Part shown: positions 36,036 through 44,998 of the stretch, in pieces
How positions within the stretch are numbered: position 1 is the first letter of the stretch
Layout: every line of letters begins with the position of its first letter
From: Lapillicoccus jejuensis
Lineage (GTDB): Bacteria; Actinomycetota; Actinomycetes; Actinomycetales; Dermatophilaceae
Length of the DNA stretch: 64,000 nucleotides
NCBI RefSeq assembly: GCF_006715055.1
Contig: NZ_VFMN01000001.1
Span: forward strand, 2,728,001 to 2,792,000
Reading direction: 5' to 3'
The notes under the pieces: model-generated
What the model was told of the DNA's origin: nothing
The model's database searches: none
What the model saw: the letters and a program-made list of their open reading frames with translations, nothing else
Position numbers and translations under genes: made by a program

Positions 36036-36724
36036 GCGTCCAGCACCCGGCTCATGTCCCGCACGGCCCGGGCGGCACCGAGCGGGGTGCCGGTGACCTT
36101 CGAGCGCCCGACCCGCGGCCGGTAGGTCACGTCGACCTGCGCGACGCGCCAGCCCGCGTCGGCGGCCCGCACCACCGTCTCGAGCGGGTAGCCCGAGCGG
36201 CGGTCGACCACCCCCAGGTCGAGCAGGGCCCGGCGTCCGGCCAGCCGCATCGGCCCGACGTCGTCGAGCCGCAACCCGGTCCGCCGGCGCAGCCGCGAGG
36301 CGAGGACGCGGTTGGCCAGGCGCAGGTGCCACGGCCACGACCGCGGTACGGCGCGTCGCCGTCCCACCACGAGGTCCGCGCCCGCCCGGTGGGCCGTGAG
36401 CAGCCGCTCCAGCTCGCCGGGGTCGAGGCTGGCGTCGGCGTCCATGACGGCGACCAGGTCGGCGGTGGCCGCCTCGAGCCCGGCGTGGCACGCGGCGCCG
36501 TACCCCCGCACGGGGGCCGTGACGACGAGCGCCCCGAGGGCCTGCGCCACCTCCGCGGACCCGTCGCGCGAGCCGTTGTCGACGACGACGGGCCGGGCGA
36601 AGGCGGGCATCCGGCCCAGGACCCAGGGCAGCGCGTCGGCCTCGTCGAGGCAGGGCAGCACGACGTCGACGGTGCTCGCGGGGTCGGTCACCCCCGCGTC
36701 GGGGACGGGTCGGCTCGTGGGCAT
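36032..36724 (-). CDS. GT2-family glycosyltransferase
   Basis: This 230-aa GT-A protein has VVLPCLDEADALPWVL, VVDNGSRDGSAEVAQ, ADLVAVMDADASLDPGEL (DxD-type metal site) and GYPLETVVRAADAGWRVAQVDV. It has no membrane anchor. The layout is like dolichyl-phosphate sugar synthases, so it may charge polyprenyl phosphate for the GT-C enzymes 3-6 kb away. It is first in a two-gene minus unit with the DUF2064-methyltransferase fusion and divergent from a response regulator. Confidence 0.88.
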   Translation of the reverse strand: MPTSRPVPDAGVTDPASTVDVVLPCLDEADALPWVLGRMPAFARPVVVDNGSRDGSAEVAQALGALVVTAPVRGYGAACHAGLEAATADLVAVMDADASLDPGELERLLTAHRAGADLVVGRRRAVPRSWPWHLRLANRVLASRLRRRTGLRLDDVGPMRLAGRRALLDLGVVDRRSGYPLETVVRAADAGWRVAQVDVTYRPRVGRSKVTGTPLGAARAVRDMSRVLDA

Positions 36725-36848
36725 GGGGCGACGGTAGGCGGCGCCCTACGGCGTCGGCGGGGGCCGACGATGACGGGAGGCTTACGTCCGGCGGCCCGCA
36801 CCGCCGAGGGGACCGGGCGCGGGGCGCGGGCGGCCTACGCTCGGGCGG

Positions 36849-37568
36849 GTGGTGGCCCGTGTGCTCGTCGTCGAGGACGACCCGACCGTGTCCGGCGTCC
36901 TCGTCGCGTACCTGCGCCGCGCCGGCTTCGACCCCGTCGTCGCGGCCGACGGCCCGACCGCGCTGCAGCAGTGGGGCCGCGTGCGCCCCGACGTCGTCGT
37001 CCTCGACGTCCTGCTGCCCGGGCTGTCCGGCCTGGAGGTGCTGCGGCGTCGTCGCGACGCCGACGACGACAGCGCGGTCATCGTCCTCAGCGCCCTCGGG
37101 GAGGAGGACGACCGGCTCCTCGGCCTCGACCTCGGAGCCGACGACTACGTCACCAAGCCCTACAGCCCGCGCGAGGTCGTCGGCCGGGTGCAGGCGCTGC
37201 TGCGCCGGAGCGAGCGGCTGGGGGAGCGGACGGGTGCCCGGCCCCTGCTGCCGCGCCGCCTCGTCAGCGACGGCCTGTGGCTGGACCTCGCCGCGCGGAC
37301 CGCCGGGACCGGCGACGGCCCGGTCACCCTGACCCAGCGCGAGTTCGACCTGCTGGCCCACTTCATGGGCCACCCCGGCGAGGCGTTCTCCAAGGAGCAG
37401 CTGCTGCGCCGGGTGTGGGGCTGGGACTTCGGGGACGCCTCGACCGTCACGGTGCACGTGCGGCGGCTGCGCGAGAAGGTCGAGGACGACCCGTCGGACC
37501 CGCGGCGCGTCGTCACCGTGCGCGGCACCGGGTACCGGTTCGACGGGCAGGTCGCGGTCGATGGGTGA
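36849..37568 (+). CDS. OmpR-family response regulator
   Basis: This 239-aa regulator has a receiver with VVEDDPTVSG, VVLDVLLPG (phospho-Asp), VLSALGEED and VTKPYSPRE, then an OmpR winged helix (LTQREFDLLAHFMG, TVTVHVRRLREKVE, VRGTGYRF). The TACGCT box at 36836-36841 is seven bases from GTG 36849 (a second GTG follows at 36852). The partner kinase gene overlaps by eight bases. Being divergent from the GT2/DUF2064 unit, it may control the surrounding envelope genes. Confidence 0.92.
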   Translation: MVARVLVVEDDPTVSGVLVAYLRRAGFDPVVAADGPTALQQWGRVRPDVVVLDVLLPGLSGLEVLRRRRDADDDSAVIVLSALGEEDDRLLGLDLGADDYVTKPYSPREVVGRVQALLRRSERLGERTGARPLLPRRLVSDGLWLDLAARTAGTGDGPVTLTQREFDLLAHFMGHPGEAFSKEQLLRRVWGWDFGDASTVTVHVRRLREKVEDDPSDPRRVVTVRGTGYRFDGQVAVDG

Positions 37569-38706
37569 CCTCGTCACGATCGGCGCGTCCACCGCCGTCG
37601 CCTGCGCCCTCGTGGCCGGCCTCGGCGGCCTCGCGCTGCGGGTGGTCCGGGCGCGCTCGCTCGTGCTGTCCGTCGTCGTCGCCGCCCTGACGCCCTTGGC
37701 CGCCGTGTCCGCCGCGGTCGTCGTCAACGTCCGGCTCATGTTCCTCTCGGCGCACGACTCGACCGCGGTGCAGCTGGCCCTCGGGCTCGCCGTCGTCATC
37801 GCCGTCGGGTTGGCCGTCGTCCTCGGTCGACGGGTCGCGACGAGCAGCCGGGAGCTGGCCAGTCAGGTGCGTGGGCTGGGGGACGGGGCGCCCCCGGGCG
37901 CGGCGGGGCTCCGTACGGGCCCCTCGGGGGCACCGGCCGAGCTGGCCGCGCTCGCCGCCGAGCTCGCCACCACGCGGGGGCGGCTGGAGGAGGCGCAGCG
38001 CCGGGCCCGTGCGCTCGACGAGAGCCGGCGGGAGCTCGTCGCGTTCATGTCGCACGACCTGCGGACCCCGATGGCCGGGCTGCGGGCGCTGGCCGAGGGC
38101 CTCGAGGACGGGGTGGTCGAGCGCGCGACGGGCCTGCGGCAGATCCGTCAGACCGTCGAGCGGATGAACGGGCTGGTCACCGACCTGTTCGAGGTGTCGC
38201 GGCTGCAGGCCGGGAGCGGGGGCCGGCCGCGCCCCCGGCGGCTGGTCAGCCTCGTCGAGCTGTGCCTGGACGTCGTCGGCGAGCTCGCCGCGCACGCCGA
38301 GCGTCGGCAGGTGGGTCTGCGGCTGAGGTCGGCGGGCGACGACGACCGGCTCGCCGTCCTCGGCGACGCGGAGGAGCTCACCCGGGCCCTGACCAACCTC
38401 GTCGGCAACGCCGTCCGGCACACCGGTGCCGGGGGCGAGGTCGTCGTCGAGGCCGTACGGCGTCCCGACGGCCGGGTCGCCGTCGCCGTCACCGACGGGT
38501 GCGGGGGGATCGCCGACGAGGACCTGGCCCGGGTCTTCGACCTCGGGTGGCGCGCCGACCCGGGCCGCAGCCCCGGGGACGCCGGGGCGGGGCTGGGGCT
38601 GGCCATCGCCCGAGGCGTCGCCGAGGCCCACGAGGGCTCCCTCGACGTCGTCAACGTCGACGGCGGCTGCCGGTTCGCGCTGGTGCTGCCGACGCGGACG
38701 AGCTGA
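37561..38706 (+). CDS. Sensor histidine kinase
   Basis: This 381-aa kinase has three or so hydrophobic segments in the first 90 residues and almost no extracytoplasmic domain, then HAMP-like RRVATSSRELASQV, HisKA with AFMSHDLRTPMAGLRA (phospho-His), and ATPase motifs LVGNAVRHTGAGG, VTDGCGGI and GAGLGLAIARGVAEAHEG. It activates the regulator it overlaps by eight bases. With no sensor domain outside, it likely reads a membrane or intracellular signal. Confidence 0.9.
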   Translation: MGDLVTIGASTAVACALVAGLGGLALRVVRARSLVLSVVVAALTPLAAVSAAVVVNVRLMFLSAHDSTAVQLALGLAVVIAVGLAVVLGRRVATSSRELASQVRGLGDGAPPGAAGLRTGPSGAPAELAALAAELATTRGRLEEAQRRARALDESRRELVAFMSHDLRTPMAGLRALAEGLEDGVVERATGLRQIRQTVERMNGLVTDLFEVSRLQAGSGGRPRPRRLVSLVELCLDVVGELAAHAERRQVGLRLRSAGDDDRLAVLGDAEELTRALTNLVGNAVRHTGAGGEVVVEAVRRPDGRVAVAVTDGCGGIADEDLARVFDLGWRADPGRSPGDAGAGLGLAIARGVAEAHEGSLDVVNVDGGCRFALVLPTRTS

Positions 38707-38729
38707 GCGGGAGCGTCGTCGGGGACGCG

Positions 38730-39818
38730 TCAGCCCTCCCGTGCCGACGCCTCGGCGACGAGGTCGCGGACCCCCTCGGCCAGCGGGATCCCGGCCCGCC
38801 AGCCGAGGGTCGTGGCCGCCCGCTCGCTGGAGGCGGTGACGTGCCGGACGTCGCCGAGCCGGAACGCGCCGGTGACGACCGGCTCCGGGCCGCCGACCGC
38901 CTCGGCGAGGGTGCGGGCCAGCCCGCCGACCGTGCCGACCACGCCGGAACCGACGTTGAGCGCGGTGTGCGGGGCCAGGGTGGTCGCGGCGTCCGGCTCG
39001 AGGGCGCGCCCCACGGCCCGGGCGAAGGCCCGTCCGACGTCGGCGACGTGGACGAAGTCGCGGCGCTGCCGGCCGTCCTCGTGCACCCGGGGGGCCTCAC
39101 CGCGGGCGAGCGCCGAGAGGAAGATGGCGGCCACGCCGGCGTACGGGGTGTCGCGGGGCATCCCCGGCCCGTAGACGTTGTGCAGCCGCAGGGACACCGC
39201 CCGGCCGCCCGTCTCGCGGGCCCACACCGCGGCGAGGTGCTCCTGCGCGACCTTGGTCGCGGCGTAGGTGTTGCGCGGGTCCAGGGGGGCGTCCTCGTCG
39301 ACGAGGCCGGGCTCGAGGGGGTCGCCGCACCGCGGGCACGGCGGCTCGAACCGTCCCGCCTCGAGGTCCCCGGGGCGGCGCGGCCCGGGCGGGACGACGC
39401 CGTGCCGGGGGCAGGTGTAGCGGCCTTCCCCGTAGACCACCATCGAGCCGGCCTGGACGACGGCACGGACCCCCGCGTCGGCGGCGGCCCGGAGCACGAC
39501 CGCCGTCCCGAGGTCGTTGCTGGACACGTAGTCGTCGATGTCGGACAGGTCCACCCCGAGGCCCACCTTGGCCGCGAGGTGGACGACGGCGTCGGACCCC
39601 CGCACGACCGGGACCAGCCGGTCCCGGTCGCGGACGTCGATGTGCCGCACCGGGATCCGCCGTCCGTCCAGGCGCCCTCGCGCGGCGGTGCCGCCGTCGC
39701 GGTGGACGTCCGGACGCAGCGAGTCCACCACCACGACGTCGTCCCCGCGCTCCGCCAGCGCGTCGAGGACGGCCGCCCCGACGAAGCCGGCCCCACCCGT
39801 CACCACGACCCGCGCCAT
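38730..39818 (-). CDS. NAD-dependent epimerase/dehydratase with zinc-ribbon insertion
   Basis: This 362-aa extended SDR has the NAD motif TGGAGFVGAAV, VHLAAKVGLG, and the catalytic Tyr-Lys in NTYAATKVAQEHL. Inserted between the substrate-side GSMVVYGE and the catalytic Tyr is a segment of about 45 residues carrying CPRHG and CPRCG, a zinc-ribbon-like four-ligand pair. It probably modifies a nucleotide sugar for the neighbouring glycosyltransferases. It converges on the kinase gene with 23 bp between. Confidence 0.88.
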   Translation of the reverse strand: MARVVVTGGAGFVGAAVLDALAERGDDVVVVDSLRPDVHRDGGTAARGRLDGRRIPVRHIDVRDRDRLVPVVRGSDAVVHLAAKVGLGVDLSDIDDYVSSNDLGTAVVLRAAADAGVRAVVQAGSMVVYGEGRYTCPRHGVVPPGPRRPGDLEAGRFEPPCPRCGDPLEPGLVDEDAPLDPRNTYAATKVAQEHLAAVWARETGGRAVSLRLHNVYGPGMPRDTPYAGVAAIFLSALARGEAPRVHEDGRQRRDFVHVADVGRAFARAVGRALEPDAATTLAPHTALNVGSGVVGTVGGLARTLAEAVGGPEPVVTGAFRLGDVRHVTASSERAATTLGWRAGIPLAEGVRDLVAEASAREG

Positions 39819-39902
39819 GCCCGGGACAGTAGTGGGCCGGTCGCACCGCCGTGCGGACCTACCCTGGGCGGGCCGGTGGCCACGCGGGCGGGAGGAGGTC
39901 CG

Positions 39903-40676
39903 GTGCGCGATCCGTGGGAGGGCCGGGCGGCCGACGGCACGATCACGACGGGGGTGCGTGCCGACCGGGTCGCGCCGCCGTACCGCCCGGTGCTGAGCGC
40001 CGCCGTCGACGCGGTCCGGGCGCTCGACCCGTCGGCGACCCTCGCGGTCTACGGGTCGGTGGCGACCGGGCGGGCCCGCACCCCGACGTCCGACGTCGAC
40101 CTGCTGACCGTCGGGCTGCCCGCCGCGGACGCCGCAGCCGTCGGGCGGGACCTGACCGGGCGCTTCGCGGACCGGTGCCGCGAGGTGGCGGTGGCGGCGC
40201 TCCCCCTGGCGCACCTGCTCGACGGGTCGGACGCGGCCTATGGCGACCAGGTGTTCCTGCGGCACTACGTGGTCGTGCTGTCGGGGCCCGACCCCGCCGA
40301 CGGCTGGCCCGCCTTCCCCGCCGACGCGCGGGCCGCGCGCGGGTTCAACGGCGACATCGCCGTCCACGCGCGTCGCTGGCGTGAGCGGCTGGACGGCGAA
40401 CCGGCCGCGGCGGCGGGGCGAGCGGTGGCGCGCAAGACGCTGCTGGCGGTGGCCGGGCTGGTCAGCGTCCACGACACGACCTGGACGACCGATCGGGCCA
40501 CCGCCGCCCGGCGGTGGGCGCAGCTGCGCCCGGAGCAGGCGGCCGGGCTGATGCGGCTGCTCGCGTGGGGCGAGGGGGAGGCGGGGGCCTCGCGGACCGA
40601 GGTGGAGCGGGCGCTCGACGGGGTCGTCGACCACGTCGTCGACGCGTTCGCGCGCGAGGTCGGCCTGTGGCGGTGA
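39903..40676 (+). CDS. Nucleotidyltransferase-domain protein
   Basis: This 257-aa protein has the Pol-beta-type nucleotidyltransferase motif VYGSVATGRARTPTSDVDLLTV (GS then D-x-D) near residue 45, followed by a helical C-terminal half. The third catalytic acid is not obvious. Size resembles streptomycin/aminoglycoside adenylyltransferase-like or MNT-domain enzymes, but the substrate cannot be named. GTG 39903 is chosen because GGAGGAGG (39891-39898) sits at the right distance; GTG 39876 would add nine residues. It is divergent from the epimerase and converges on rpiR-like. Confidence 0.75.
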   Translation: MRDPWEGRAADGTITTGVRADRVAPPYRPVLSAAVDAVRALDPSATLAVYGSVATGRARTPTSDVDLLTVGLPAADAAAVGRDLTGRFADRCREVAVAALPLAHLLDGSDAAYGDQVFLRHYVVVLSGPDPADGWPAFPADARAARGFNGDIAVHARRWRERLDGEPAAAAGRAVARKTLLAVAGLVSVHDTTWTTDRATAARRWAQLRPEQAAGLMRLLAWGEGEAGASRTEVERALDGVVDHVVDAFAREVGLWR

Positions 40677-40689
40677 CCCCGCCCGTGGG

Positions 40690-41553
40690 CTACTCCTCCC
40701 CGTAGAGGTTCCAGCGCTGCGTCTCGTCCTCGAGGCGCTGCAGGCGGCGGCGTCCGGCGTCCCCCAGCCGGCCGAGCACGCCGGTCACGACCGCCTCGAC
40801 GAGGCCGCAGAGCGGCACCAGGCTGTCGTACGGCGACACCGAGTCCACCCGGGTGGGCAGGACGACGTCGGCGTGGGCCGTGACCGGCGAGAGCCACGGG
40901 TCGGTGAAGAGCACCACGCCCGCGTCGTGGGCGCGGGCCACCTCGGCGAACCGGGCCGACGCCGGCTCGTAGCGGCGGTAGTCGAACAGGACGAGCACGT
41001 CGCGCCGGGTCAGGCCGGCGAGCGTCGCGGCGCGCCGTACGGGGTCGGACGGCAGGACGTCGACGTCGTCACGCAGCTGGGTCAGGTGCAGGGCGAAATA
41101 CTCGGCGACGCAGCCGCTGAATCGGCCGCCGTGCAGCACCACCCGGCGGCGGTCGTCGGCCAGCCACGCGATGGCGGTCTCCAGGTCGCTGGCCGGCAGG
41201 GCCGCGAAGGTCGCGGCCAGGGCCTCGCGCTGCACCTCGGCGGTCCGCTCGGTGAGCAGGCGAGGCTCGCCGGCCACGGCCGCGGGGACGTCGCTCGTGC
41301 CGTACAGGGCGGCCGGGGATCCGGCGGCCAGCTCCTCGCGCACCTGCCGTTGGAAGGCCGGGTAACTAGCGAAGCCGAGCCGGGTGACCAGCCGCATCAC
41401 CGTCGGCGCGCTGACGCCCGCCTGCGCCGCGACGGCGGCGGCCGTCTGGAGGGCGCTCGCCGGGAACTGCGCCAGCAGGACGCGACCGACCTTGCGCTCG
41501 GCCGGTGTCGCCTGCTCGAGACCGTCGCGCAGCAGCGTGGCGAGGGCGGTCAC
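40690..41553 (-). CDS. RpiR-family regulator (HTH plus SIS domain)
   Basis: This 287-aa protein has an N-terminal HTH_6 domain (AAAVAAQAGVSAPTVMRLVTRLGF, about residues 38-61) and a C-terminal SIS phosphosugar-binding fold (VVLHGGRFSGCVAEYFALHL, VLVLFDYRRYEPA). RpiR proteins repress or activate sugar or amino-acid catabolism. It is the last gene of the ABC importer operon and its GTG follows the ATPase stop with no gap. The nested inverted repeat upstream of the operon is its most likely binding site. The GSGKS-type serine of classic SIS domains is replaced by GRFSG. Confidence 0.88.
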   Translation of the reverse strand: MTALATLLRDGLEQATPAERKVGRVLLAQFPASALQTAAAVAAQAGVSAPTVMRLVTRLGFASYPAFQRQVREELAAGSPAALYGTSDVPAAVAGEPRLLTERTAEVQREALAATFAALPASDLETAIAWLADDRRRVVLHGGRFSGCVAEYFALHLTQLRDDVDVLPSDPVRRAATLAGLTRRDVLVLFDYRRYEPASARFAEVARAHDAGVVLFTDPWLSPVTAHADVVLPTRVDSVSPYDSLVPLCGLVEAVVTGVLGRLGDAGRRRLQRLEDETQRWNLYGEE

Positions 41554-42315
41554 TCAGAGCACCTTCGAGAGGAAGGCGCGGGTGCGCTCGTGCTGCGGCC
41601 GGGTCAGCACCTCGTCCGGCGGGCCCTGCTCGACGACGACGCCGTCGTCCATGAAGACCACCCGGTCCGCGACCTCCCGGGCGAAGCCGATCTCGTGCGT
41701 GACGACGACCATCGTCATGCCGTCGCGGGCCAGGTCGCGCATGACGTCGAGGACGTCGCCGACGAGCTCCGGGTCGAGGGCCGAGGTGGGCTCGTCGAAG
41801 AGCATGAGCTCGGGGTGCATGGCCAGGGCCCGGGCGATGGCGACCCGCTGCTGCTGGCCGCCGGACAGCGCCGCCGGGTGCAGGTCGGCCTTGTCGGCGA
41901 GGCCGACCCGGGCCAGCAGCTCGTGGGCCTCGGCGACGACCTCGGGACGACGCCGGCGGTGCACCCGCAGCGGCGCCTCGACGACGTTCTCCAGCGCGGT
42001 CAGGTGCGGGAAGAGGTTGAAGCGCTGGAAGACCATGCCGATGCGCGCGCGCTGCGCGCTGGTCTCGCGGACGGTCAGCTCACGCAGGCGGTGACCGTCG
42101 CGTCGGTAGCCGACCAGCTCGCCGTCCACGGTGAGCCGACCGCCGTCGACGCGCTCGAGGTGGTTGATGCAGCGCAGGAAGGTCGACTTGCCGGAGCCGC
42201 TCGGCCCGAGCAGGCACAGCACCTGACCCCGCTCGACCTCGAGGTCGATGCCCTTGAGGACCTCGACGGGACCGAAGCTCTTGCGGACGCGCTCGGCTCG
42301 CACCATGGCGGTCAT
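41554..42315 (-). CDS. Polar amino-acid ABC transporter ATPase
   Basis: This 253-aa NBD has [15 protein letters not shown] (Walker A), [12 protein letters not shown] (Q-loop), [17 protein letters not shown] (signature), [14 protein letters not shown] (Walker B) and [10 protein letters not shown] (H-loop). FLRCINHLE and FQ.FNLFPH are typical of GlnQ/HisP-type uptake ATPases. ATG 42315 overlaps the permease stop by ATGA. It powers import of the substrate captured by the binding protein. Confidence 0.94.
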   Translation of the reverse strand: MTAMVRAERVRKSFGPVEVLKGIDLEVERGQVLCLLGPSGSGKSTFLRCINHLERVDGGRLTVDGELVGYRRDGHRLRELTVRETSAQRARIGMVFQRFNLFPHLTALENVVEAPLRVHRRRRPEVVAEAHELLARVGLADKADLHPAALSGGQQQRVAIARALAMHPELMLFDEPTSALDPELVGDVLDVMRDLARDGMTMVVVTHEIGFAREVADRVVFMDDGVVVEQGPPDEVLTRPQHERTRAFLSKVL

Positions 42316-43256
42316 CGCCGCACCTCCGCCGGGACGGCCGGTCGCGGGAGGCGCCCGAGGAGGCGGGCGACGGCGCCGGGGGTCGCCACCGACGGGGAGG
42401 TCCCGCGCGAGAAGCGCTGCTCGAGCCAGCGCTGCGGCACCGAGAGCAGGGACGTCAGCGTGAGGTACCAGGTGCTCGCGACGACCAGGAGCGGGATCAC
42501 CTCGAAGTTCTGCGAGTAGACGTCCTGGAGGTTGGTCAGCAGGTCGTGCCCGGAGATGACCGAGACGAGCGCGGTGCTCTTGAGCATGGTGATCGTCTCG
42601 TTGCCGAACGGCGGCACCACGACGCGCATCGCCTGCGGCAGCACGACGCGGCGCATGGTCGTGGCCGGGGACATCCCCAGGCTGTGGGCGGCCTCGGTCT
42701 GGCCGCGGTCGACACCGAGGATGCCGGCGCGCACGATCTCGGCCGCGTAGGCCATCTCGTTGAGCCCCAGCGCGAGCACCGCGGCGACCGACCCGGTGAC
42801 GACCGAGCTCGTGGTCGCGCTGACGAGGGTGACGTCGGTGAAGGGGATCCCGAGCTCGAGCCGCGGGTAGAGCGCGCCGAGGTAGCCCCAGAAGATGATC
42901 TGCACGAGGAGGGGCGTGCCGCGGAACAACCAGACGAAGCCGGAGGCGAGCCCCGACAGGACGACGTTGTCCGACAGCCTCATGACGGCGACCAGCGTGC
43001 CGCCGACGACGCCCATGACCATGGCGACGACGGTGAGCCAGATCGTCGTCCACAGCCCCTCGAGGACGAGGGTGGTGAACAGGTAGCGGCCGACGACGTC
43101 CCAGCGCAGCTGGGGGTTCGTGGCGAGGGACCAGCAGACGCCGACGACGACCGCGGTGACGACGGCGGCCGCGACCCAGCGCCACGGATGGCGCAGCGGG
43201 ACGACCTCCTCGGGCACGTCCTCGGTGAGGACGGCGGTGGGTGCGGGTGCGGTCAT
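42312..43256 (-). CDS. Polar amino-acid ABC transporter permease
   Basis: This 314-aa protein has about six spans and the His/Glu-type permease loop [28 protein letters not shown], which contacts the ATPase. The N-terminal segment includes an extra membrane span before the conserved core, and a Pro/Ala-rich 35-residue tail follows it. Only one permease is present, so it should act as a homodimer. It overlaps the binding-protein stop by one base and the ATPase start by four. Confidence 0.93.
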   Translation of the reverse strand: MTAPAPTAVLTEDVPEEVVPLRHPWRWVAAAVVTAVVVGVCWSLATNPQLRWDVVGRYLFTTLVLEGLWTTIWLTVVAMVMGVVGGTLVAVMRLSDNVVLSGLASGFVWLFRGTPLLVQIIFWGYLGALYPRLELGIPFTDVTLVSATTSSVVTGSVAAVLALGLNEMAYAAEIVRAGILGVDRGQTEAAHSLGMSPATTMRRVVLPQAMRVVVPPFGNETITMLKSTALVSVISGHDLLTNLQDVYSQNFEVIPLLVVASTWYLTLTSLLSVPQRWLEQRFSRGTSPSVATPGAVARLLGRLPRPAVPAEVRR

Positions 43257-44254
43257 CAGCTCGTCCCTCCGTTGATCGTGGCCGTGCGGATACCGATCCC
43301 CTTCTCCCCGTAGGCGTCGAGGATGCGGCCGTAGGTGCCGTCGTCGATGAGCCGCTGCAGCGCCTGCCGGACGAGCGGCGCGAGACCCGGCAGCGCCTTG
43401 GACACGCCGATCCCGTTGGGTGTCGCGTCGGTCCCGGTCGGTGCGGCCGGGTCGTCGACGACCTCGAAGCGGGTCCCCCCGCCCGCGGTCCGGGCCACGT
43501 AGCCGGCGGCCGGCTTGTCCATGAAGTCGGCGTCCGCGGCGCCGCTGACGATGGCGAGCTGGGCGTCGGTGTCCTTCGGGTACTGCGCCAGGACGGGCTT
43601 CGGCCGACCCGCCGCGGTGCACGGGTCCTGGGCACCGGCGAGCATCGCCGCCTGCTTGCTCCCGCTCTGCACGGCGACCTTGCGGCCGCACAGGTCGAGC
43701 AGGGTGCGGATGCCGGCGGGGTTGCCGGCGGCCACGAGGATGCCGCTCCCGGAGGCGGAGTAGTCGACGAAGTCGAGCACCTTCTGGCGCTGGCGGGTGT
43801 CGGTCATGGCCGACATGACGACGTCGTACTTCCCGGCCTGGATGGCGGGCACGATGCCGTCGAACTTCTGCTCGCCGAAGACGAAGCGCACGCCGAGCAC
43901 CCCGCCGATGGCCTGTCCCAGGTCGTAGTCGAGGCCCGTCATCCGCGTGCTGCCCGGGGAGGTGAACATCTCGAAGGGCGGGTACGGCACGTCGGTGGCG
44001 ACGCGGACGACGCCCGCCGCCCGGATCTGCTCGGGCAGCCGGGCCCGCAGCGCGGGGTCGACGGTCGACGAGGCGGTCGCGACGGGTGCGGGTGAGCCCG
44101 AACCGGACGCCGTCGCCGGCGGCGTCGTCCCGAGGCCGAGCAGGCCGGCGAGGGCGATGCCGGCGACCGCGGCGAGCGCGGCGACCGGGGCGACCGCGCG
44201 CCGGGCGGTGGGACCGCGCCCGGGGGACGACGGGGGTGGCGGCGCTGCGGCCAT
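43256..44254 (-). CDS. Extracellular amino-acid-binding protein of ABC importer
   Basis: This 332-aa family 3 solute-binding protein has an N-terminal membrane-targeting segment ([21 protein letters not shown]) without a clear lipobox, then [65 protein letters not shown]. These fit polar amino acids. A CAGGAG sits at a usable distance before the ATG. It heads the operon with permease, ATPase and RpiR regulator. Confidence 0.92.
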   Translation of the reverse strand: MAAAPPPPSSPGRGPTARRAVAPVAALAAVAGIALAGLLGLGTTPPATASGSGSPAPVATASSTVDPALRARLPEQIRAAGVVRVATDVPYPPFEMFTSPGSTRMTGLDYDLGQAIGGVLGVRFVFGEQKFDGIVPAIQAGKYDVVMSAMTDTRQRQKVLDFVDYSASGSGILVAAGNPAGIRTLLDLCGRKVAVQSGSKQAAMLAGAQDPCTAAGRPKPVLAQYPKDTDAQLAIVSGAADADFMDKPAAGYVARTAGGGTRFEVVDDPAAPTGTDATPNGIGVSKALPGLAPLVRQALQRLIDDGTYGRILDAYGEKGIGIRTATINGGTS

Positions 44255-44287
44255 GGCACTGCTCCTGGAGGTCGGGTGTTTGCAGTC

Positions 44288-44320
44288 TTACATCGACACC
44301 ATCGAATGGTCCAGATGTAA
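44288..44320. promoter_or_regulatory. Nested inverted repeats, candidate RpiR operator
   Basis: Two inverted repeats share one centre at 44304. The outer pair is TTACATC (44288-44294) with GATGTAA (44314-44320); the inner is ACCAT (44298-44302) with ATGGT (44306-44310). The site lies 34 bp upstream of the binding-protein start, where a repressor would block the promoter. The cognate regulator is probably the RpiR protein at the end of the operon. Confidence 0.65.
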
Positions 44321-44490
44321 TTTCTCAAACATCACCGGGCGAGCACTCTGCCGAGGTGGGCCTCGCTCACCGGCCGGTGCAGCGTCCCTCCGCAGCCGGT
44401 GGCGGTCCGTCTCCCCCCCCGGCGGCGGACCTGCCGCCCGCCCACCTCCGAGCAGGCCTGGGGCGCGGTACGGCGCCCTGGTCGCGGGCG

Positions 44491-44525
44491 CTATGCCGTG
44501 CCCCACCCTGTGGGGCACGGCATAG
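44491..44525. repeat. CTATGCCGTG palindrome, copy 4
   Basis: A perfect 16-bp stem, CTATGCCGTGCCCCAC, pairs across a CCT loop. It is in the gap between divergent genes, 31 kb from copies 2-3, so the copies are dispersed rather than tandem. The arms are identical to copy 3 and only the loop differs. Confidence 0.9.
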
Positions 44526-44602
44526 TCCGCGCAGGTCAGGGGTGGTGTCAGGGGTTCTCGGGGCGCCACAGGGGGATCGCTGGTTCCTGCTAGCATCGTC
44601 GT

Positions 44603-44998
44603 ATGGCGATGACATCGAGCGTGGCCGTACGGCGCCCCTCACCACCGCGGATCCCGTCGGAGGAGCCCTCCGCGATGGCGGCCGCCGCGGCGATGTTCCG
44701 CAGCCTGGGGGACCCCGTACGGCTGCTCATCGTGCAGCACCTGCTCTCCGGCGAGCACCGCGTCGTCGACCTCACCGCCCACCTCGGGCTCGCGCAGTCG
44801 ACGGTCTCGGCCCACCTGGCCTGCCTGCGCGACTGCGGGCTCGTCACCGCCCGGGCCGAGGGCCGCTCGTCCTTCTACTCGCTCGTGCACCCCGAGCTCG
44901 TCGAGCTGCTCCGGGCGGCCGAGCGACTGCTCGCGGCGACGGGCGACGCGGTCGTGCTGTGCCCCACCGCGGACGGGGCGACGGGGGTGTCCCGATGA
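44603..44998 (+). CDS. ArsR/SmtB-family metal repressor, CmtR-like
   Basis: This 131-aa protein has a winged helix (VVDLTAHLGLAQSTVSAHLACLRDCGL). Cys74 and Cys78 in HLACLRDCGLV plus Cys120 in VVLCP reproduce the C-x3-C plus C-terminal Cys arrangement of CmtR, the mycobacterial Cd/Pb sensor. It should repress itself and the cation exporter gene, which overlaps by ATGA. A TAGCAT box ends six bases before the ATG, so the mRNA is probably leaderless. The N-terminal 30 residues are extra compared with CmtR. Confidence 0.9.
   Translation: MAMTSSVAVRRPSPPRIPSEEPSAMAAAAAMFRSLGDPVRLLIVQHLLSGEHRVVDLTAHLGLAQSTVSAHLACLRDCGLVTARAEGRSSFYSLVHPELVELLRAAERLLAATGDAVVLCPTADGATGVSR

Larger units (their letters stand above)
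44255..44602. other. 348-bp regulatory gap between divergent importer and arsR genes
   Basis: This holds the leader and nested operator of the importer operon (44255-44330), palindrome copy 4 (44491-44525) and the arsR promoter box (44591-44596). The first 80 bp are unusually AT-rich for this genome. No gene is evident in it. Confidence 0.7.

Noticed and set aside
39876-39902. GTG 39876 as start of the nucleotidyltransferase
   Set aside because: A strong GGAGGAGG lies downstream of it and is spaced for GTG 39903, which is the better choice.
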